Shown here: positions 44,875-54,205 of the stretch, piece by piece | How positions within the stretch are numbered: the first letter of the stretch is position 1 | Layout of the letters: the number at the start of each line of letters is the position of its first letter | The notes under the pieces: generated by a model | What the model saw: only the letters and a program-made list of their open reading frames with translations | The model's database searches: none | What the model was told of the DNA's origin: nothing | Made by a program: the position numbers and the translations under genes | Assembly: GCF_014174375.1 (NCBI RefSeq) | Contig: NZ_JABEQE010000016.1 | Location: 1-64,000, forward strand | Direction of reading: 5' to 3' | DNA: 64,000 bases | Origin: Gluconacetobacter asukensis | GTDB lineage: Bacteria > Pseudomonadota > Alphaproteobacteria > Acetobacterales > Acetobacteraceae

Positions 44875-45855
44875 TTAACCACCCGCACGCACATGGTTCC
44901 CCTTCAACGCACGATCTTCTTCCGCCAGCAGGGCGAGCGTGTCCCGATATTCCCGCCGCAACCGGGCAATCAGCGTCGCGGCCGGCACAACGGATTCGAC
45001 CGCGCCGATCCCCTGCCCCGCCCCCCAGATATCCCGCCACGCCTTCGCCCCGCCGCCCGAGAATGTCGACACGTCCATGCGCGACGGATCGGACAATGCG
45101 AGATCATGCGGGTCAAGACCGGCCTCGCGAATGCTGGGGGCCAGATAATTGCCATGCACACCGGTAAACAGGTTTGAATAGACGATGTCTTCAGCAGATG
45201 ATTCCACGATCATCCGCTTGTAGCGCGGGTCGGCCGCCGCCTCCTCCGTCGCGATGAACGCCGAGCCGATATAGGCCAGGTCAGCCCCAAGCGCCCGCGC
45301 CGCGACAATCGCGCGGCCGTTCGCAATGGCACCGGACAGCGCGAGCGGCCCATCGAACCACGCCCTGATTTCCTGCACCAGCGCGAAGGGCGATTGCGTT
45401 CCCGCATGTCCCCCCGCTCCGGCGGCCACCGCGATCAACCCATCCGCCCCACGCGCCACCGCCTTTCGCGCGAACTCATTGGTGGTCACATCATGCAGGA
45501 CGATGCCGCCATATTCATGCACCGCATCATTGACCTCCGGCCGCGCACCAAGCGACGTGATGACAACCGGCACCTTGTACCTGACCACCAGTGCCAGATC
45601 CTCGTCCAGCCTGGCATTGCTGCGGTGAACAATCAGATTGACGGCAAACGGCGCATCCTTCCCGGTCAGGGACGATGTCAGGCAGTGCAGCCATTCTTCC
45701 AGAACCGGCGCCGGTCGCGCATTCAGCGCGGGAAACGATCCCACTACCCCGGCACGGCAACAGGCCAGGACCAGTTCGACGGTCGAGACAAGAAACATGG
45801 GCGCGACGATAGCCGGCAACGCCAGCCTGCCCTGAAACGCCATCGGCATGGACAT
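44875..45855 (-). CDS. Nitronate monooxygenase family protein
   Basis: 326 residues. TIM-barrel FMN enzyme: LALPAIVAPMFLVST at the N-terminus, NLIVHRSN, the catalytic His in VAAGAGGHAGTQSPFALV, LSGAIANGRAIVAARALGADLAYIGSAFIAT, and a lid at the end. The family oxidises nitroalkanes, propionate 3-nitronate and related anions, or acts as enoyl reductase. It lies divergent from the TetR regulator gene, with a palindromic operator-like sequence between, so it may be under its control. Confidence 0.85.
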   Translation of the reverse strand: MSMPMAFQGRLALPAIVAPMFLVSTVELVLACCRAGVVGSFPALNARPAPVLEEWLHCLTSSLTGKDAPFAVNLIVHRSNARLDEDLALVVRYKVPVVITSLGARPEVNDAVHEYGGIVLHDVTTNEFARKAVARGADGLIAVAAGAGGHAGTQSPFALVQEIRAWFDGPLALSGAIANGRAIVAARALGADLAYIGSAFIATEEAAADPRYKRMIVESSAEDIVYSNLFTGVHGNYLAPSIREAGLDPHDLALSDPSRMDVSTFSGGGAKAWRDIWGAGQGIGAVESVVPAATLIARLRREYRDTLALLAEEDRALKGNHVRAGG

Positions 45856-45907
45856 GCCCCTCTCCCACCCGTCACGGGTTCCACCCCGGCAATCGCACCC
45901 AAAATTT

Positions 45908-45921
45908 CTAACATTTGTTAG
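45908..45921. promoter_or_regulatory. Operator-like palindrome between the NMO and TetR genes
   Basis: CTAACA-TT-TGTTAG, a perfect six-base inverted repeat with a two-base spacer, 53 bases upstream of the nitronate monooxygenase start and ahead of the TetR gene. Related sequences (CTAACG.. and ..CGTTAG) occur in the fatty-acid degradation control region, so this is a candidate site of the TetR protein. Confidence 0.4.
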
Positions 45922-46104
45922 CCCCTATCTACTCCGGGCGCCAGTCCGCGTCGAGCCGCAAACGCGGCCCCTTCCATCACGGATGGTTGAGGGCACAAAA
46001 CCTTACGATGCCAATAGAAAATGACAAATCCCCCAACAAATCCTGTATTCTTTCAAATGCCGGACCGACGGGCCGAAACAATCCAGTTCTGGAATCGACC
46101 GAGA

Positions 46105-46899
46105 ATGACGATATCCCGCACGCCGCCGAACAGAAGAACCCGGGCGCCCGCCGGACGCTCCGTCCTCTCTGCCATGCGCGCGCTCCAGGGCAGCCCGAAT
46201 GGCGAGGAATCCGGCACGCAGGCCGAACGCCGACAGGAAATCCTCGAGGTCGCCGCACAGCTTTTTTCCGAACGCGGCTACAAGGCCACCTCGATCCGCC
46301 AGATCGCGGACGCGGTCGGCATGATGGCCGGATCGCTTTACTACCATATCCAGTCAAAGGAATCCCTTTTCGTCGAGATCCATAACCGCGCGCTCGACGC
46401 GGCAGCCAGCCGGATCTTCTCGGCCATCGCGCCCCATACCGCGCCCTGGGCCCGGCTCGAGGCCGCCTGCGCCGAATTGCTGGATATCCAGCTCAGCCTG
46501 ACATCCATCACGCTCCCGCTGATGAACAGCATCATCTCCGCACCGCCGGACGTGCGCAGCGCACTGATCAAGAAACGCGACGAATTCGAAACGATTTTTC
46601 GCAACATCATCGACGACCTGCCGCTGCCGGCCACGATCGATCGCGACATCTACCGGATCCTGCTGCTGCGCGTCCTCAACACCGCCAGCGACTGGTACCG
46701 CAGCGGTCGCATGTCCCACGACCAGATCGCCCACCAGATCTTCACCATTTTCAGGCACCAGGCCGAAACGGAAGCGGACAGGGAAACCGCCCCCACATCG
46801 ACCAAGCCACGCAACCGCCCGACAGGACGCACGCCGAAGCCGGGACGCCGCCCCGCTGCCCAAGCCTCTTCCGATATACTCGACAAATCAATGGCCTGA
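46105..46899 (+). CDS. TetR-family transcriptional regulator of the fatty-acid degradation block
   Basis: 264 residues from ATG 46105; starts at 46021 and 46174 are also open, and none has a strong ribosome-binding site. The DNA-binding domain (about 45-100) reads ERRQEILEVAAQLFSERGYKATSIRQIADAVG and SLYYHIQSKESLF, then the long ligand-binding helices. The C-terminal ~35 residues are Pro/Arg/Lys-rich and look unstructured. The gene adjoins beta-oxidation genes, and operator-like repeats appear near it and in front of them, so it likely represses them until a fatty acyl-CoA binds. This link is inference. Confidence 0.83.
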   Translation: MTISRTPPNRRTRAPAGRSVLSAMRALQGSPNGEESGTQAERRQEILEVAAQLFSERGYKATSIRQIADAVGMMAGSLYYHIQSKESLFVEIHNRALDAAASRIFSAIAPHTAPWARLEAACAELLDIQLSLTSITLPLMNSIISAPPDVRSALIKKRDEFETIFRNIIDDLPLPATIDRDIYRILLLRVLNTASDWYRSGRMSHDQIAHQIFTIFRHQAETEADRETAPTSTKPRNRPTGRTPKPGRRPAAQASSDILDKSMA

Positions 46900-46926
46900 A
46901 AAAAATCGCGGCCTCCGAAACCGCGA
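46899..46926 (-). terminator. Rho-independent terminator after the chalcone isomerase-like gene
   Basis: On the minus strand, TCGCGG, a nine-base loop, CCGCGA and then seven T residues form an intrinsic terminator just past the 46941 end of that gene. An outer AGGCCA/TGGCCT pair extends the structure, which may also serve the converging TetR gene. Confidence 0.7.
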
Positions 46927-46940
46927 GGCCAGGCCCCTCC

Positions 46941-47534
46941 TCAGTTCGCCGCCCCCAGCAGCCCGTCGCGAAACCCTTCGGTCGGCGCCGCCGCACTCAA
47001 CAGCGACTGCACAAGCCCCACCCCGAACGAGGGGTCAGCGATCGACGCCACCACCACACCGTTACGCTGCATGCTGACCCCCTGATCCGTTACGAGGATA
47101 AGCTGCGCCTCGCCCCTCTTCGCGGCGGCCAGATGGCCGGTAAAAGCGGCATAGGAGGCTTCGTTCTGTGCACTGCATGCATAAAGCTTGCAGTAGCGGG
47201 CATGGATCGAATCATATTCGTCCTTCACCCGCTCCAGCGGCGCATCATGAAGGAATTCGGTATAAATGACTTTCGGATTCGGCCCCTCGGCAATAGTTTT
47301 GCCATCATGGGCCGGCGAGACGAGGTAAAGCCCGGTCGCATACCCATCCACCAGATGATAGAAGACACGCAATCCCACGCCATTGAGCTTCAGGGACGTA
47401 TTGCCGATCTTCAGATCATCGGGAAAGACGGCCCCTCCGACCCTGGTGTCCGCATGACCGGCGGATGATGCTCCCATCAACCCGGCCACCAGGGCCAGGC
47501 CGATATGGAATGACGACCTGCGCAATCCAGACAT
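46941..47534 (-). CDS. Chalcone isomerase-like exported protein
   Basis: 197 residues from the ATG at 47534, GGAGG upstream. Signal peptide ending in SSAGHA, then VGGAVFPDDLKIGNTSLKLNGVGLRVFYHLVDGYATGLYLV, the start of a chalcone isomerase-like (CHI) domain. Bacterial members with a signal peptide are not flavonoid enzymes; they share the fatty-acid-binding fold. Near a fatty-acid degradation locus, binding of a lipid is a fair guess. Confidence 0.75.
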   Translation of the reverse strand: MSGLRRSSFHIGLALVAGLMGASSAGHADTRVGGAVFPDDLKIGNTSLKLNGVGLRVFYHLVDGYATGLYLVSPAHDGKTIAEGPNPKVIYTEFLHDAPLERVKDEYDSIHARYCKLYACSAQNEASYAAFTGHLAAAKRGEAQLILVTDQGVSMQRNGVVVASIADPSFGVGLVQSLLSAAAPTEGFRDGLLGAAN

Positions 47535-47706
47535 AAGGCAATCCTCCAGAGCATGCCGGACACCACCGCATGCGGCATCCCGGTTTGGACTTGACGGCTG
47601 AACAGTCTGAAACACAAAAACGCCCGATATACGCCACCCACCGGCGCAACCCGGCTATCCGCGACGGGAATTGCGATGCACAATCCGCGGCGGAGAAGCA
47701 ACCCGG

Positions 47707-48204
47707 TCAGCTTCGCATGAAATCGCGCAGCAACTTTCCGGTATCGAGCGGAAATTCCGGGTCGGGCGCAATCCGTTTATAGACACCACTGGCCCGCCCG
47801 ATCGGCTTGCCCTTCACCCGCGCCAGCCCCTGGACGAAGACGGTATTCCGCGTGATCCGCAGCACGTCGGCGCTGAATTCTATCCAGTCGCCGGGCATGC
47901 CCGGCGCCAGGAAATCGACACCCAGCGACATCGTGGGCAGGATCGGCACCTGCAGATCATTCTCGAACAGTGTCGCCATGGCCATATACCCGTCGAAGAC
48001 GGTGGCGATCATCCCGCCATGGCAGATCCCCGCATGATTGCAATGACGAGGCTCCACGGTAAAGCCGGCCAGCAATCGCCCGTCCGATTCCGCCACGTCA
48101 AACCCACCGATCGCCGCGTCGAAGCCGGTTCCACTGAGCAGGGGCAGCGGACGAAATCCCGCGGGCCGCGCCCCCGCCGGCGAAGTGTCAGACAGATGGA
48201 CCAT
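47707..48204 (-). CDS. PaaI-family thioesterase
   Basis: 165 residues from the ATG at 48204 with GGGGAA upstream. A GTG at 48285, directly after the upstream stop, could add 27 residues that are not part of the domain. Hot-dog fold with HCNHAGICHGGMIATVFDGYMAM, the catalytic region of PaaI/YbgC proteins, then FSADVLRITRNTVFV and ASGVYKRI. It hydrolyses acyl-CoA, probably to free CoA at blocked steps of beta-oxidation. It follows the acyl-CoA dehydrogenase in the operon. Confidence 0.85.
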   Translation of the reverse strand: MVHLSDTSPAGARPAGFRPLPLLSGTGFDAAIGGFDVAESDGRLLAGFTVEPRHCNHAGICHGGMIATVFDGYMAMATLFENDLQVPILPTMSLGVDFLAPGMPGDWIEFSADVLRITRNTVFVQGLARVKGKPIGRASGVYKRIAPDPEFPLDTGKLLRDFMRS

Positions 48205-48286
48205 CACATCGTTCCCCGGAAAGCAGGCAGATCCGCACGAAATGCCGTCCCGCTCCTCCACCCGGCGAAGCAGGACGGCACGCACG

Positions 48287-50077
48287 TCAGAATGCGTCGT
48301 CGGCCAGCGCCATCATCGACGCCTTGCCTGCCTTGATCTTCAGATAAAGCGACGCCGTTTCCGGAAGAACACGATCATAGAAGAAACGGGCGGAGGCAAT
48401 CTTCCCGCTATAGAATGCCTGATCCGGCCCGGCGGCGAAGGATTTCGGCACGGCCACCGCCACCGTCCGCGCCCACAGATAGGCCAGCGAGACCAGTCCG
48501 ATCAGCCGCAGATAATCCGTCGCGGCCGCCCCCGCCTCCTCCGGGTCCTTCATCCCGCGCTCGGCAATCTGCCCAGTCGCAAGCTGCAACGCCCCGAACG
48601 CGCGCTCCAGCCCGGTGACCATCTCGCCCAGCAGCGGATTCTCCTTGTTCTCGGCAATAAACGCCGCAATGGGGTGAAAGAGCCCGCGCAGATTGCGCCC
48701 CATATGCGGCGGCAGCTTGCGCCCCACGAGGTCGAGCGCCTGAATCCCGTTCGTTCCTTCATAGATCATCGCAATCCGCGAATCCCGCACCAGCTGCTCC
48801 ACCCCATGATCGGCGATATAGCCATGCCCGCCATAGGTCTGCACCGCGAGATTGGCCGATTCAAACCCAAGGTCGGTGAACAGCGCCTTCACCACCGGCG
48901 TCATCAGCGCCACGAAATCCTCGGCGTCGCGACGCTGGCGTTCGTCGGCCCCATGCTCGGCCACATCCAGGGTCATCGCCACCCACGCCCCCAGCGCCCG
49001 GCAGCCCTCGGCATTGACGCGCATGGTCATGAGCATGCGCCGCACATCGGGATGCACGACGATCGGGTCGGCCGGCAGCGCCGGATATTTCGCCCCCGCC
49101 AGCGACCGCCCCTGCAGCCGCTCCTTCGCATAGGCCACGGCGCTCTGGTACGAGACCTCGGCAATCCCCAGCCCCTGGATGCCCACGCCCAGCCGCTCGG
49201 CATTCATCATGGCGAACATTGCCTGCATCCCCTTGTGCGGGGCGCCGACCAGCCAGCCCTTCGCGTCATCGAAGGCCAATTGGCAGGTTGCCGAGGCCTT
49301 GATGCCCATCTTGTGCTCGATGCCCGTGCACAGTACGCCATTGCGCTCGCCCGGCGTCCCGTCCTCGCGCGGCAGGTATTTCGGCACCAGGAACAGGCTG
49401 ATCCCCTTGATCCCGGCCGGAGCATCCGCCAGCCGCGCCAGCACCAGATGGATGATGTTCTCGGACAGGTCATGCTCCCCGGCCGAGATAAAGATCTTCG
49501 CCCCGCTGACGCGGTACGTCCCATCCTCCTGCGGCACGGCCTTCGTGCGCAGCAGCCCCAGATCCGTGCCGCAATGCGCCTCGGTCAGGCACATGCTCCC
49601 CGACCATTCGCCGCTGATCATCTTCGGCAGATACAGCGCCTTCAGTTCGTCCGAACCATATTTGCGCAGCGCCACCATCGCGCCGCCGGTCAGGCCCGGA
49701 TAGAGCCCAAAGGACAGGTTGGTCGCGCAGATCATCTCCGAGAGCATCATGCCAATGGTCTCGGGCAGCCCCTGCCCGCCAAACTCCGGCGGCGCGGACA
49801 GCGCCGACCAGCCGGCCTCGCAGAACTGCCGATAAGCCTCCCGGAACCCTTTGGGCGTGGTGACGACCCCATTCTCCAGCCGGCACCCCTCCCGGTCGCC
49901 CGACGCGTTCAGCGGCAACAGCACTTCGGAGGTGAATTTCCCCCCCTCCTCCAGCACCGTCTCCGCCAGATCGGCATCGACTTCGGAAAACGCCTCAAGC
50001 GTCGTGAGCCGCGAGAAATCATGCAGCTCGGTCAGCACGAACTTCATGTCGCGCAGGGGCGGTGTATAGGTTTGCAT
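48287..50077 (-). CDS. Acyl-CoA dehydrogenase (FadE/DmdC-like long form)
   Basis: 596 residues. N-terminal helices, sheet domain with CLTEAHCGTDLGLLRTKA and VSGAKIFISAGEHDLSEN, C-terminal helices with QTYGGHGYIADHGVEQLVRD and IYEGTNGIQALDLVGR that carries the catalytic Glu, and an additional C-terminal domain that makes it longer than the 380-residue mitochondrial type. It makes the first double bond of acyl-CoA chains and passes electrons to ETF, whose genes are nearby. DmdC-like proteins also fit this length; substrate chain is not determinable. Confidence 0.93.
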   Translation of the reverse strand: MQTYTPPLRDMKFVLTELHDFSRLTTLEAFSEVDADLAETVLEEGGKFTSEVLLPLNASGDREGCRLENGVVTTPKGFREAYRQFCEAGWSALSAPPEFGGQGLPETIGMMLSEMICATNLSFGLYPGLTGGAMVALRKYGSDELKALYLPKMISGEWSGSMCLTEAHCGTDLGLLRTKAVPQEDGTYRVSGAKIFISAGEHDLSENIIHLVLARLADAPAGIKGISLFLVPKYLPREDGTPGERNGVLCTGIEHKMGIKASATCQLAFDDAKGWLVGAPHKGMQAMFAMMNAERLGVGIQGLGIAEVSYQSAVAYAKERLQGRSLAGAKYPALPADPIVVHPDVRRMLMTMRVNAEGCRALGAWVAMTLDVAEHGADERQRRDAEDFVALMTPVVKALFTDLGFESANLAVQTYGGHGYIADHGVEQLVRDSRIAMIYEGTNGIQALDLVGRKLPPHMGRNLRGLFHPIAAFIAENKENPLLGEMVTGLERAFGALQLATGQIAERGMKDPEEAGAAATDYLRLIGLVSLAYLWARTVAVAVPKSFAAGPDQAFYSGKIASARFFYDRVLPETASLYLKIKAGKASMMALADDAF

Positions 50078-50096
50078 CTCTCTGTCTCCCCTTGCG

Positions 50097-52448
50097 TCAG
50101 TTTCTGAGGGGCTTGCCGGTTTCGAGCATGTGCTCGATCCGGTCCAATGTCGGAATGCTCTGGATCAGCTCCAGGAACGCCGTGCGCTCCAGCTCCAGCA
50201 TGTCCTCCTCCGTCACATTCTCCGTGCTGTCATGCGCGCCGCCGGTCAGGATAAAGGCCAGCTTCCCCGCCACGGTCACGTCATGGGGTGTCGCAATGCC
50301 CTGCCGCACCATGCCCTCCACCGCCATGTCGAGCGCAAGCTTCCCGCCCGCCCCCGCCAGATGGAATTCCGGCTTCGGCGGCGGGTGGTATCCCTCGACC
50401 AGCGACAGCGCCAGCTCCTTCGCGTCGGCCAGCAGCCGGTCGCGATTCATGGTGATGCCATCGCGATCACGCAGGATATGCATCCGCCGCGCCTCGGCGG
50501 CCGATTTCGAGACCCGCGCCGTGGCGATCATCTCGAACACCTCGCGCGTCGGCGGCATCGGCCCCCCGGCCGTGTGCGGATCGGCCCGCAGCCGGTCCAG
50601 CATCTCGCCGCACCCGCCCCAGCCCGGGACCAGCCCCACTCCGCATTCGACCAGCCCGATATAGCTCTCCGCATGCGCCTGCACGGCATCGGCATGCAGC
50701 ACGATCTCGCACCCGCCGCCCAGCGCCATGCCGGCCGGCGCCGCCACGACCGGGAACGGCGCATATTTCAGCGCCTTGTAGACAGCCTGCCCGCGCACGA
50801 CGAGCTTCCTGATCTCCCCCCACGCCGCCATGTTCGCCGCAAAGGCCGCCAGGCCAAGATTGGCACCAGCCGAAAAATGCGTGGCATCCGAATAGAGCAC
50901 CAGTGCCTTGAAATGCTCCCCGACATGGGCAATCGATTTTTCCAGGATCGCCATCACGCTCTCATCGAACGTGTTCATCTTCGTCGTGATCTCGAAGCAC
51001 GCCACCCCGTCGCCGATATCCCACAGCGCGCCCGACCTGCTCGACAGCACCGGCTTGCCACGCTTGCGGAAATCGCCCAGCAGGATAACCCCTTCGGCCC
51101 GCGCCACCGGATGCCAGGCACCATCCACACCAAAAGCCTGGGTCACGCCGTCCCGGTCCTGATAGAACCGCCCGTCCCCGACCGCCTCGATCAGCGCCGG
51201 CACCGCGATTCCTTCCTGACGCAGCAATGCGGCCAGCTTCGCGGCCCCAATCTGGTCGATCAGCGCAAACGGCCCCTTCTTCCAGTTGAATCCCAGCTCC
51301 ATCGCCTTGTCGACACCGACGATATCGTCCGAGATCTCGGGCACCAGCGACGCCGCATAGGCCAGCGTCTCGCCCATCACCTTGCGCGCATAGGCCCCGA
51401 ACCGGTCACCGGAGGCCAGCAGCCCGGCCGCATCCCCCGCACCCGGCGGCAGCGTAAACCGTTCGGAGACCGCATAGGCACCCGTGGCCAGATCGATCGA
51501 TTCCTTGACCTTCCCGCCACCCGCCTTGCTGACGCGGTAAAAGCCACCCTTGCCCTTGCGGCCGGTATAGCCCCCCTCGATCATCTTCCCGATCAACGGC
51601 AGATCGTCGGCAAAGGCATGGTACCGGTCCCCGGCCGCCAGCAGCGACTTCATGCTGGCCGAGATATGCGGCATCAGATCGATACCCACCAGGTCGAGCA
51701 ACCCGAACACGCCGGTCTTGGGAATGCCGAACGGCCGGCCGATGATCGTATCGACCTGCTCCACCGTCAGCCCATGGTCCACCGCCACCCGCGCCGCCGC
51801 CTGCATCCAGAACGTGCCGATGCGGTTGGCGATGAAACCCGCCGTGTCCTTGGCCCGCACGACACTCTTGCCCAGCCACCGGTCGCAGAACTCCGTCACC
51901 GTACCGACATGCGCCGGATCGGTCGCCGGCCCGGTCACGATTTCCAGCAGCCGCATGTAGCGCGGCGGGTTGAAGAAATGGGTAATCAGGAAATCGCGCG
52001 TGAAACGCGCCGGCAGCCCCTCCACCAGCCGCGCCAGCGGAATGGTCGAGGTATTCGACGAAATCGGCGTGCCGGGCCGACGAACGGCGTCAAGCCGGCG
52101 ATAGAGCGCCTGCTTGAGGTCAAGCCGCTCGATAATCACCTCGACCACCCAGTCGCATTCCGCGACCCGGGCGAGATCGTCATCGATATTGCCGGTCGTG
52201 ATCAGCTTCGCCGCCGCCGGGTCCATGAAGGGCGCCGGATCGGTCTTCAGCGCCCTGGCGATCGCGTCATTGGCCAGCGCGTTCGGGTCCGCCCCGTCCG
52301 CCTTGCGGTCCAGCAGCAGCACCGGCACCCCGGCATTGGCAATCTGGGCGGCAATCCCCGCCCCCATCACCCCCGAGCCGATCACGCAGACGCGCGAGAA
52401 GGTCGGCCGTGCGCCGTCCGTCCCGCCAGATGTGACATACTGGATCAT
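50097..52448 (-). CDS. Bifunctional 3-hydroxyacyl-CoA dehydrogenase / enoyl-CoA hydratase (FadB-like)
   Basis: 783 residues from the ATG at 52448 (TGATG with the thiolase stop). Order is opposite to E. coli FadB: NAD-binding dehydrogenase first (IGSGVMGAGIAAQIANAG near residue 18, then SNTSTIPLARL, THFFNPPRYMRLLE), a second dehydrogenase-C domain, and a crotonase domain at the C-terminal third (GMALGGGCEIVLHADAV, VECGVGLVPGWGG). It hydrates enoyl-CoA and oxidises the hydroxyacyl-CoA. This inverted layout is common in alphaproteobacteria. Confidence 0.94.
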   Translation of the reverse strand: MIQYVTSGGTDGARPTFSRVCVIGSGVMGAGIAAQIANAGVPVLLLDRKADGADPNALANDAIARALKTDPAPFMDPAAAKLITTGNIDDDLARVAECDWVVEVIIERLDLKQALYRRLDAVRRPGTPISSNTSTIPLARLVEGLPARFTRDFLITHFFNPPRYMRLLEIVTGPATDPAHVGTVTEFCDRWLGKSVVRAKDTAGFIANRIGTFWMQAAARVAVDHGLTVEQVDTIIGRPFGIPKTGVFGLLDLVGIDLMPHISASMKSLLAAGDRYHAFADDLPLIGKMIEGGYTGRKGKGGFYRVSKAGGGKVKESIDLATGAYAVSERFTLPPGAGDAAGLLASGDRFGAYARKVMGETLAYAASLVPEISDDIVGVDKAMELGFNWKKGPFALIDQIGAAKLAALLRQEGIAVPALIEAVGDGRFYQDRDGVTQAFGVDGAWHPVARAEGVILLGDFRKRGKPVLSSRSGALWDIGDGVACFEITTKMNTFDESVMAILEKSIAHVGEHFKALVLYSDATHFSAGANLGLAAFAANMAAWGEIRKLVVRGQAVYKALKYAPFPVVAAPAGMALGGGCEIVLHADAVQAHAESYIGLVECGVGLVPGWGGCGEMLDRLRADPHTAGGPMPPTREVFEMIATARVSKSAAEARRMHILRDRDGITMNRDRLLADAKELALSLVEGYHPPPKPEFHLAGAGGKLALDMAVEGMVRQGIATPHDVTVAGKLAFILTGGAHDSTENVTEEDMLELERTAFLELIQSIPTLDRIEHMLETGKPLRN

Positions 52449-53587
52449 CAGATGCGCTCCAACACCGTGGCAATGCCCTGCCCACCGCCGATGCATTGCG
52501 TCGCCAGCGCGTACCGCGCGCCCTCGCGCCCCAGAAGCTGCGCCGCCTTGCCGACGATGCGCGCGCCGGTGGCGCCCAGCGGGTGGCCCAGCGCGATCGC
52601 GCCGCCATCGATGTTCAGCGTCTCGTCACGCAGCCCGAGTTCGCGCACGCAGGCGATCGACTGGGCGGCAAAGGCCTCGTTCAACTCCACGACGCCCACG
52701 TCCCCGATCGCAATCCCCGCACGCTCCAGCGCCTTGCGTGACGAGAGGATGGGGCCCAGCCCCATCACCTCGGGCGCACAGCCGGAAATGGCGATCGAGC
52801 GGATGCGCGCCAGCTTCGGCAACCCCTTGCGGTCGGCATACGCCTCCGAACAGACCAGCACGGACGCCGCCCCGTCGGTCAGCGGCGAGGACGTGCCCGC
52901 CGTCACCGTGCCATGGGCCGCGTCGAAGGCCGGCTTCAACCCCGCCAGCCCCTCCGCATTGGTGTCCGGACGCGGGCAGCCATCGACCGAGACCACACCG
53001 TCACGGGTCTGGATCGGCACGATCTCCGCCTCCAGCCGGCCCGCCGCGACGGCATCGCGGGTACGCGCCTGGCTGCGCAGCGCGAACGCCTCCTGCTCCG
53101 CGCGACCGATCTCGTATGTCCGCGCGACATTCTCGGCCGTGATGCCCATGTCCATGTACGCACCCGGGCGCTTCTTGTAGAGCGCCGGATTGGGCAGCGG
53201 ATTGAACCCACCCATCGGAATGCGCGTCATGCTCTCCACACCCGCGCAGATAAAGGCCTCCCCGGCCCCCATGCGGATCGCCCCGGCCGCCATATGGACC
53301 GACTGCATCGAAGACCCGCAGAAACGGTTGACCGTCACCCCACCCACCGAAAGCGGCAGGTCGCTCAGCAGCGCCACGATCCTGCCGAGATTGAAACCCT
53401 GCTCTCCTTCCGGAAACGCACAGCCAAGGATCAGGTCCTCGATCTCCTCGGGCGCAACTCCCGTACGCTCCACCAGAGCCCGGACGACCTGGGCCGCGAT
53501 ATCATCGGGGCGCATCCTGACGAACTGCCCCTTGCGCGCGAGCTGAAACGGCGATCGCGCATACCCTGCAATGACAACGGAATTCAT
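52448..53587 (-). CDS. fadA: Acetyl-CoA acyltransferase (thiolase) FadA
   Basis: 379 residues from the ATG at 53587, AGGAG upstream. NRFCGSSMQSV holds the nucleophile Cys, NEAFAAQ and GGAIALGHPLGATGARI the active-site Asn and His, and CIGGGQGIA the second Cys. It cleaves 3-ketoacyl-CoA to acetyl-CoA. It heads the operon fadA-fadB-like-dehydrogenase-thioesterase. Another family assignment (biosynthetic thiolase) is less likely given this operon. Confidence 0.95.
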   Translation of the reverse strand: MNSVVIAGYARSPFQLARKGQFVRMRPDDIAAQVVRALVERTGVAPEEIEDLILGCAFPEGEQGFNLGRIVALLSDLPLSVGGVTVNRFCGSSMQSVHMAAGAIRMGAGEAFICAGVESMTRIPMGGFNPLPNPALYKKRPGAYMDMGITAENVARTYEIGRAEQEAFALRSQARTRDAVAAGRLEAEIVPIQTRDGVVSVDGCPRPDTNAEGLAGLKPAFDAAHGTVTAGTSSPLTDGAASVLVCSEAYADRKGLPKLARIRSIAISGCAPEVMGLGPILSSRKALERAGIAIGDVGVVELNEAFAAQSIACVRELGLRDETLNIDGGAIALGHPLGATGARIVGKAAQLLGREGARYALATQCIGGGQGIATVLERI

Positions 53588-53623
53588 GAATGGCGCTCCT
53601 GGCAATGCCCTCGCCCATTATGT

Positions 53624-53637
53624 CTAACGTTTGTTTG
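53624..53637. promoter_or_regulatory. Operator-like repeat upstream of fadA
   Basis: CTAACG-TT-TGTTTG, similar to the palindrome at 45908 with three mismatches in symmetry, 37 bases upstream of the thiolase start. Candidate site of the TetR protein. Confidence 0.35.
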
Positions 53638-53859
53638 GAACGAAGGCGCGCGTTGTGCCCCCTTTGATAATTGAATGGCAGCCTCCCAGCAAAGACGCTT
53701 TGTCGTGATGACACGGTTCATTGATGGAACCCGCTACCGCCCGGGGAAGGAAAACCCGCGCAATCCCGCAGATATTAATCATATATATCAATATATTATC
53801 ATAATAACCTGCCCTTCATGCCTCACGCCACACCCCTCAAAAATTCTCAAAAATTCATA

Positions 53860-53873
53860 CGAACGGTCGTTAG
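53860..53873. promoter_or_regulatory. Operator-like repeat in the beta-oxidation control region
   Basis: CGAACG-GT-CGTTAG is symmetric in five of six arm positions and shares the arms of the sites at 45908 and 53624. It lies in the divergent control region of the two beta-oxidation operons. Confidence 0.4.
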
Positions 53874-54091
53874 ATTTTTTTCTTCCCTCCCCGGAATCGC
53901 GGGAAAGACCACCGCCGGCACCCGCCGGATATCCACGTCACACTCCCGCATCGACACCAGACCGAGCGCCGATCTCAAACATGTGACGGAAAGAGGAAAA
54001 ACGGATAATTTCTTTTCTTATCATGATTCTATGCAATTTCCCTGCATACCCGGCCCCCTCTTCCACCACGCACGGGGCTCCACTCTCTACC

Positions 54092-54107
54092 TATCGACTG
54101 TTCGATA
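54092..54107. promoter_or_regulatory. Inverted repeat upstream of the ETF-QO gene
   Basis: TATCGA-CTGT-TCGATA is a perfect six-base inverted repeat about 100 bases ahead of the ETF-QO start. Its sequence differs from the CTAACG/CGTTAG sites, so it could belong to another regulator. Confidence 0.3.
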
Positions 54108-54205
54108 AAAACGCGGCGCGATATAGACTTCCCTTGTCGAACGGTACCACGCCCACCAGATGCCGCGTCCGCGCCGCCCGGTACCCGAACACTGGAGACC
54201 TCTAC

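Larger units (their letters stand above)
53588..54205. other. Divergent control region of the beta-oxidation genes
   Basis: About 620 bases between fadA and the ETF-QO gene. AT-rich, with clusters such as ATATTAATCATATATATC near 53775. It holds inverted repeats at 53624, 53860 and 54092. No gene is seen. Confidence 0.6.

Noticed and set aside
50130-53180. Very long open frame (about 1000 codons) on the plus strand across the fadA/fadB-like genes
   Set aside because: It is the complement of genuine minus-strand genes with clear motifs. Codons are dominated by Arg, Gln, His and Pro, as expected from antisense reading of GC-rich coding DNA.
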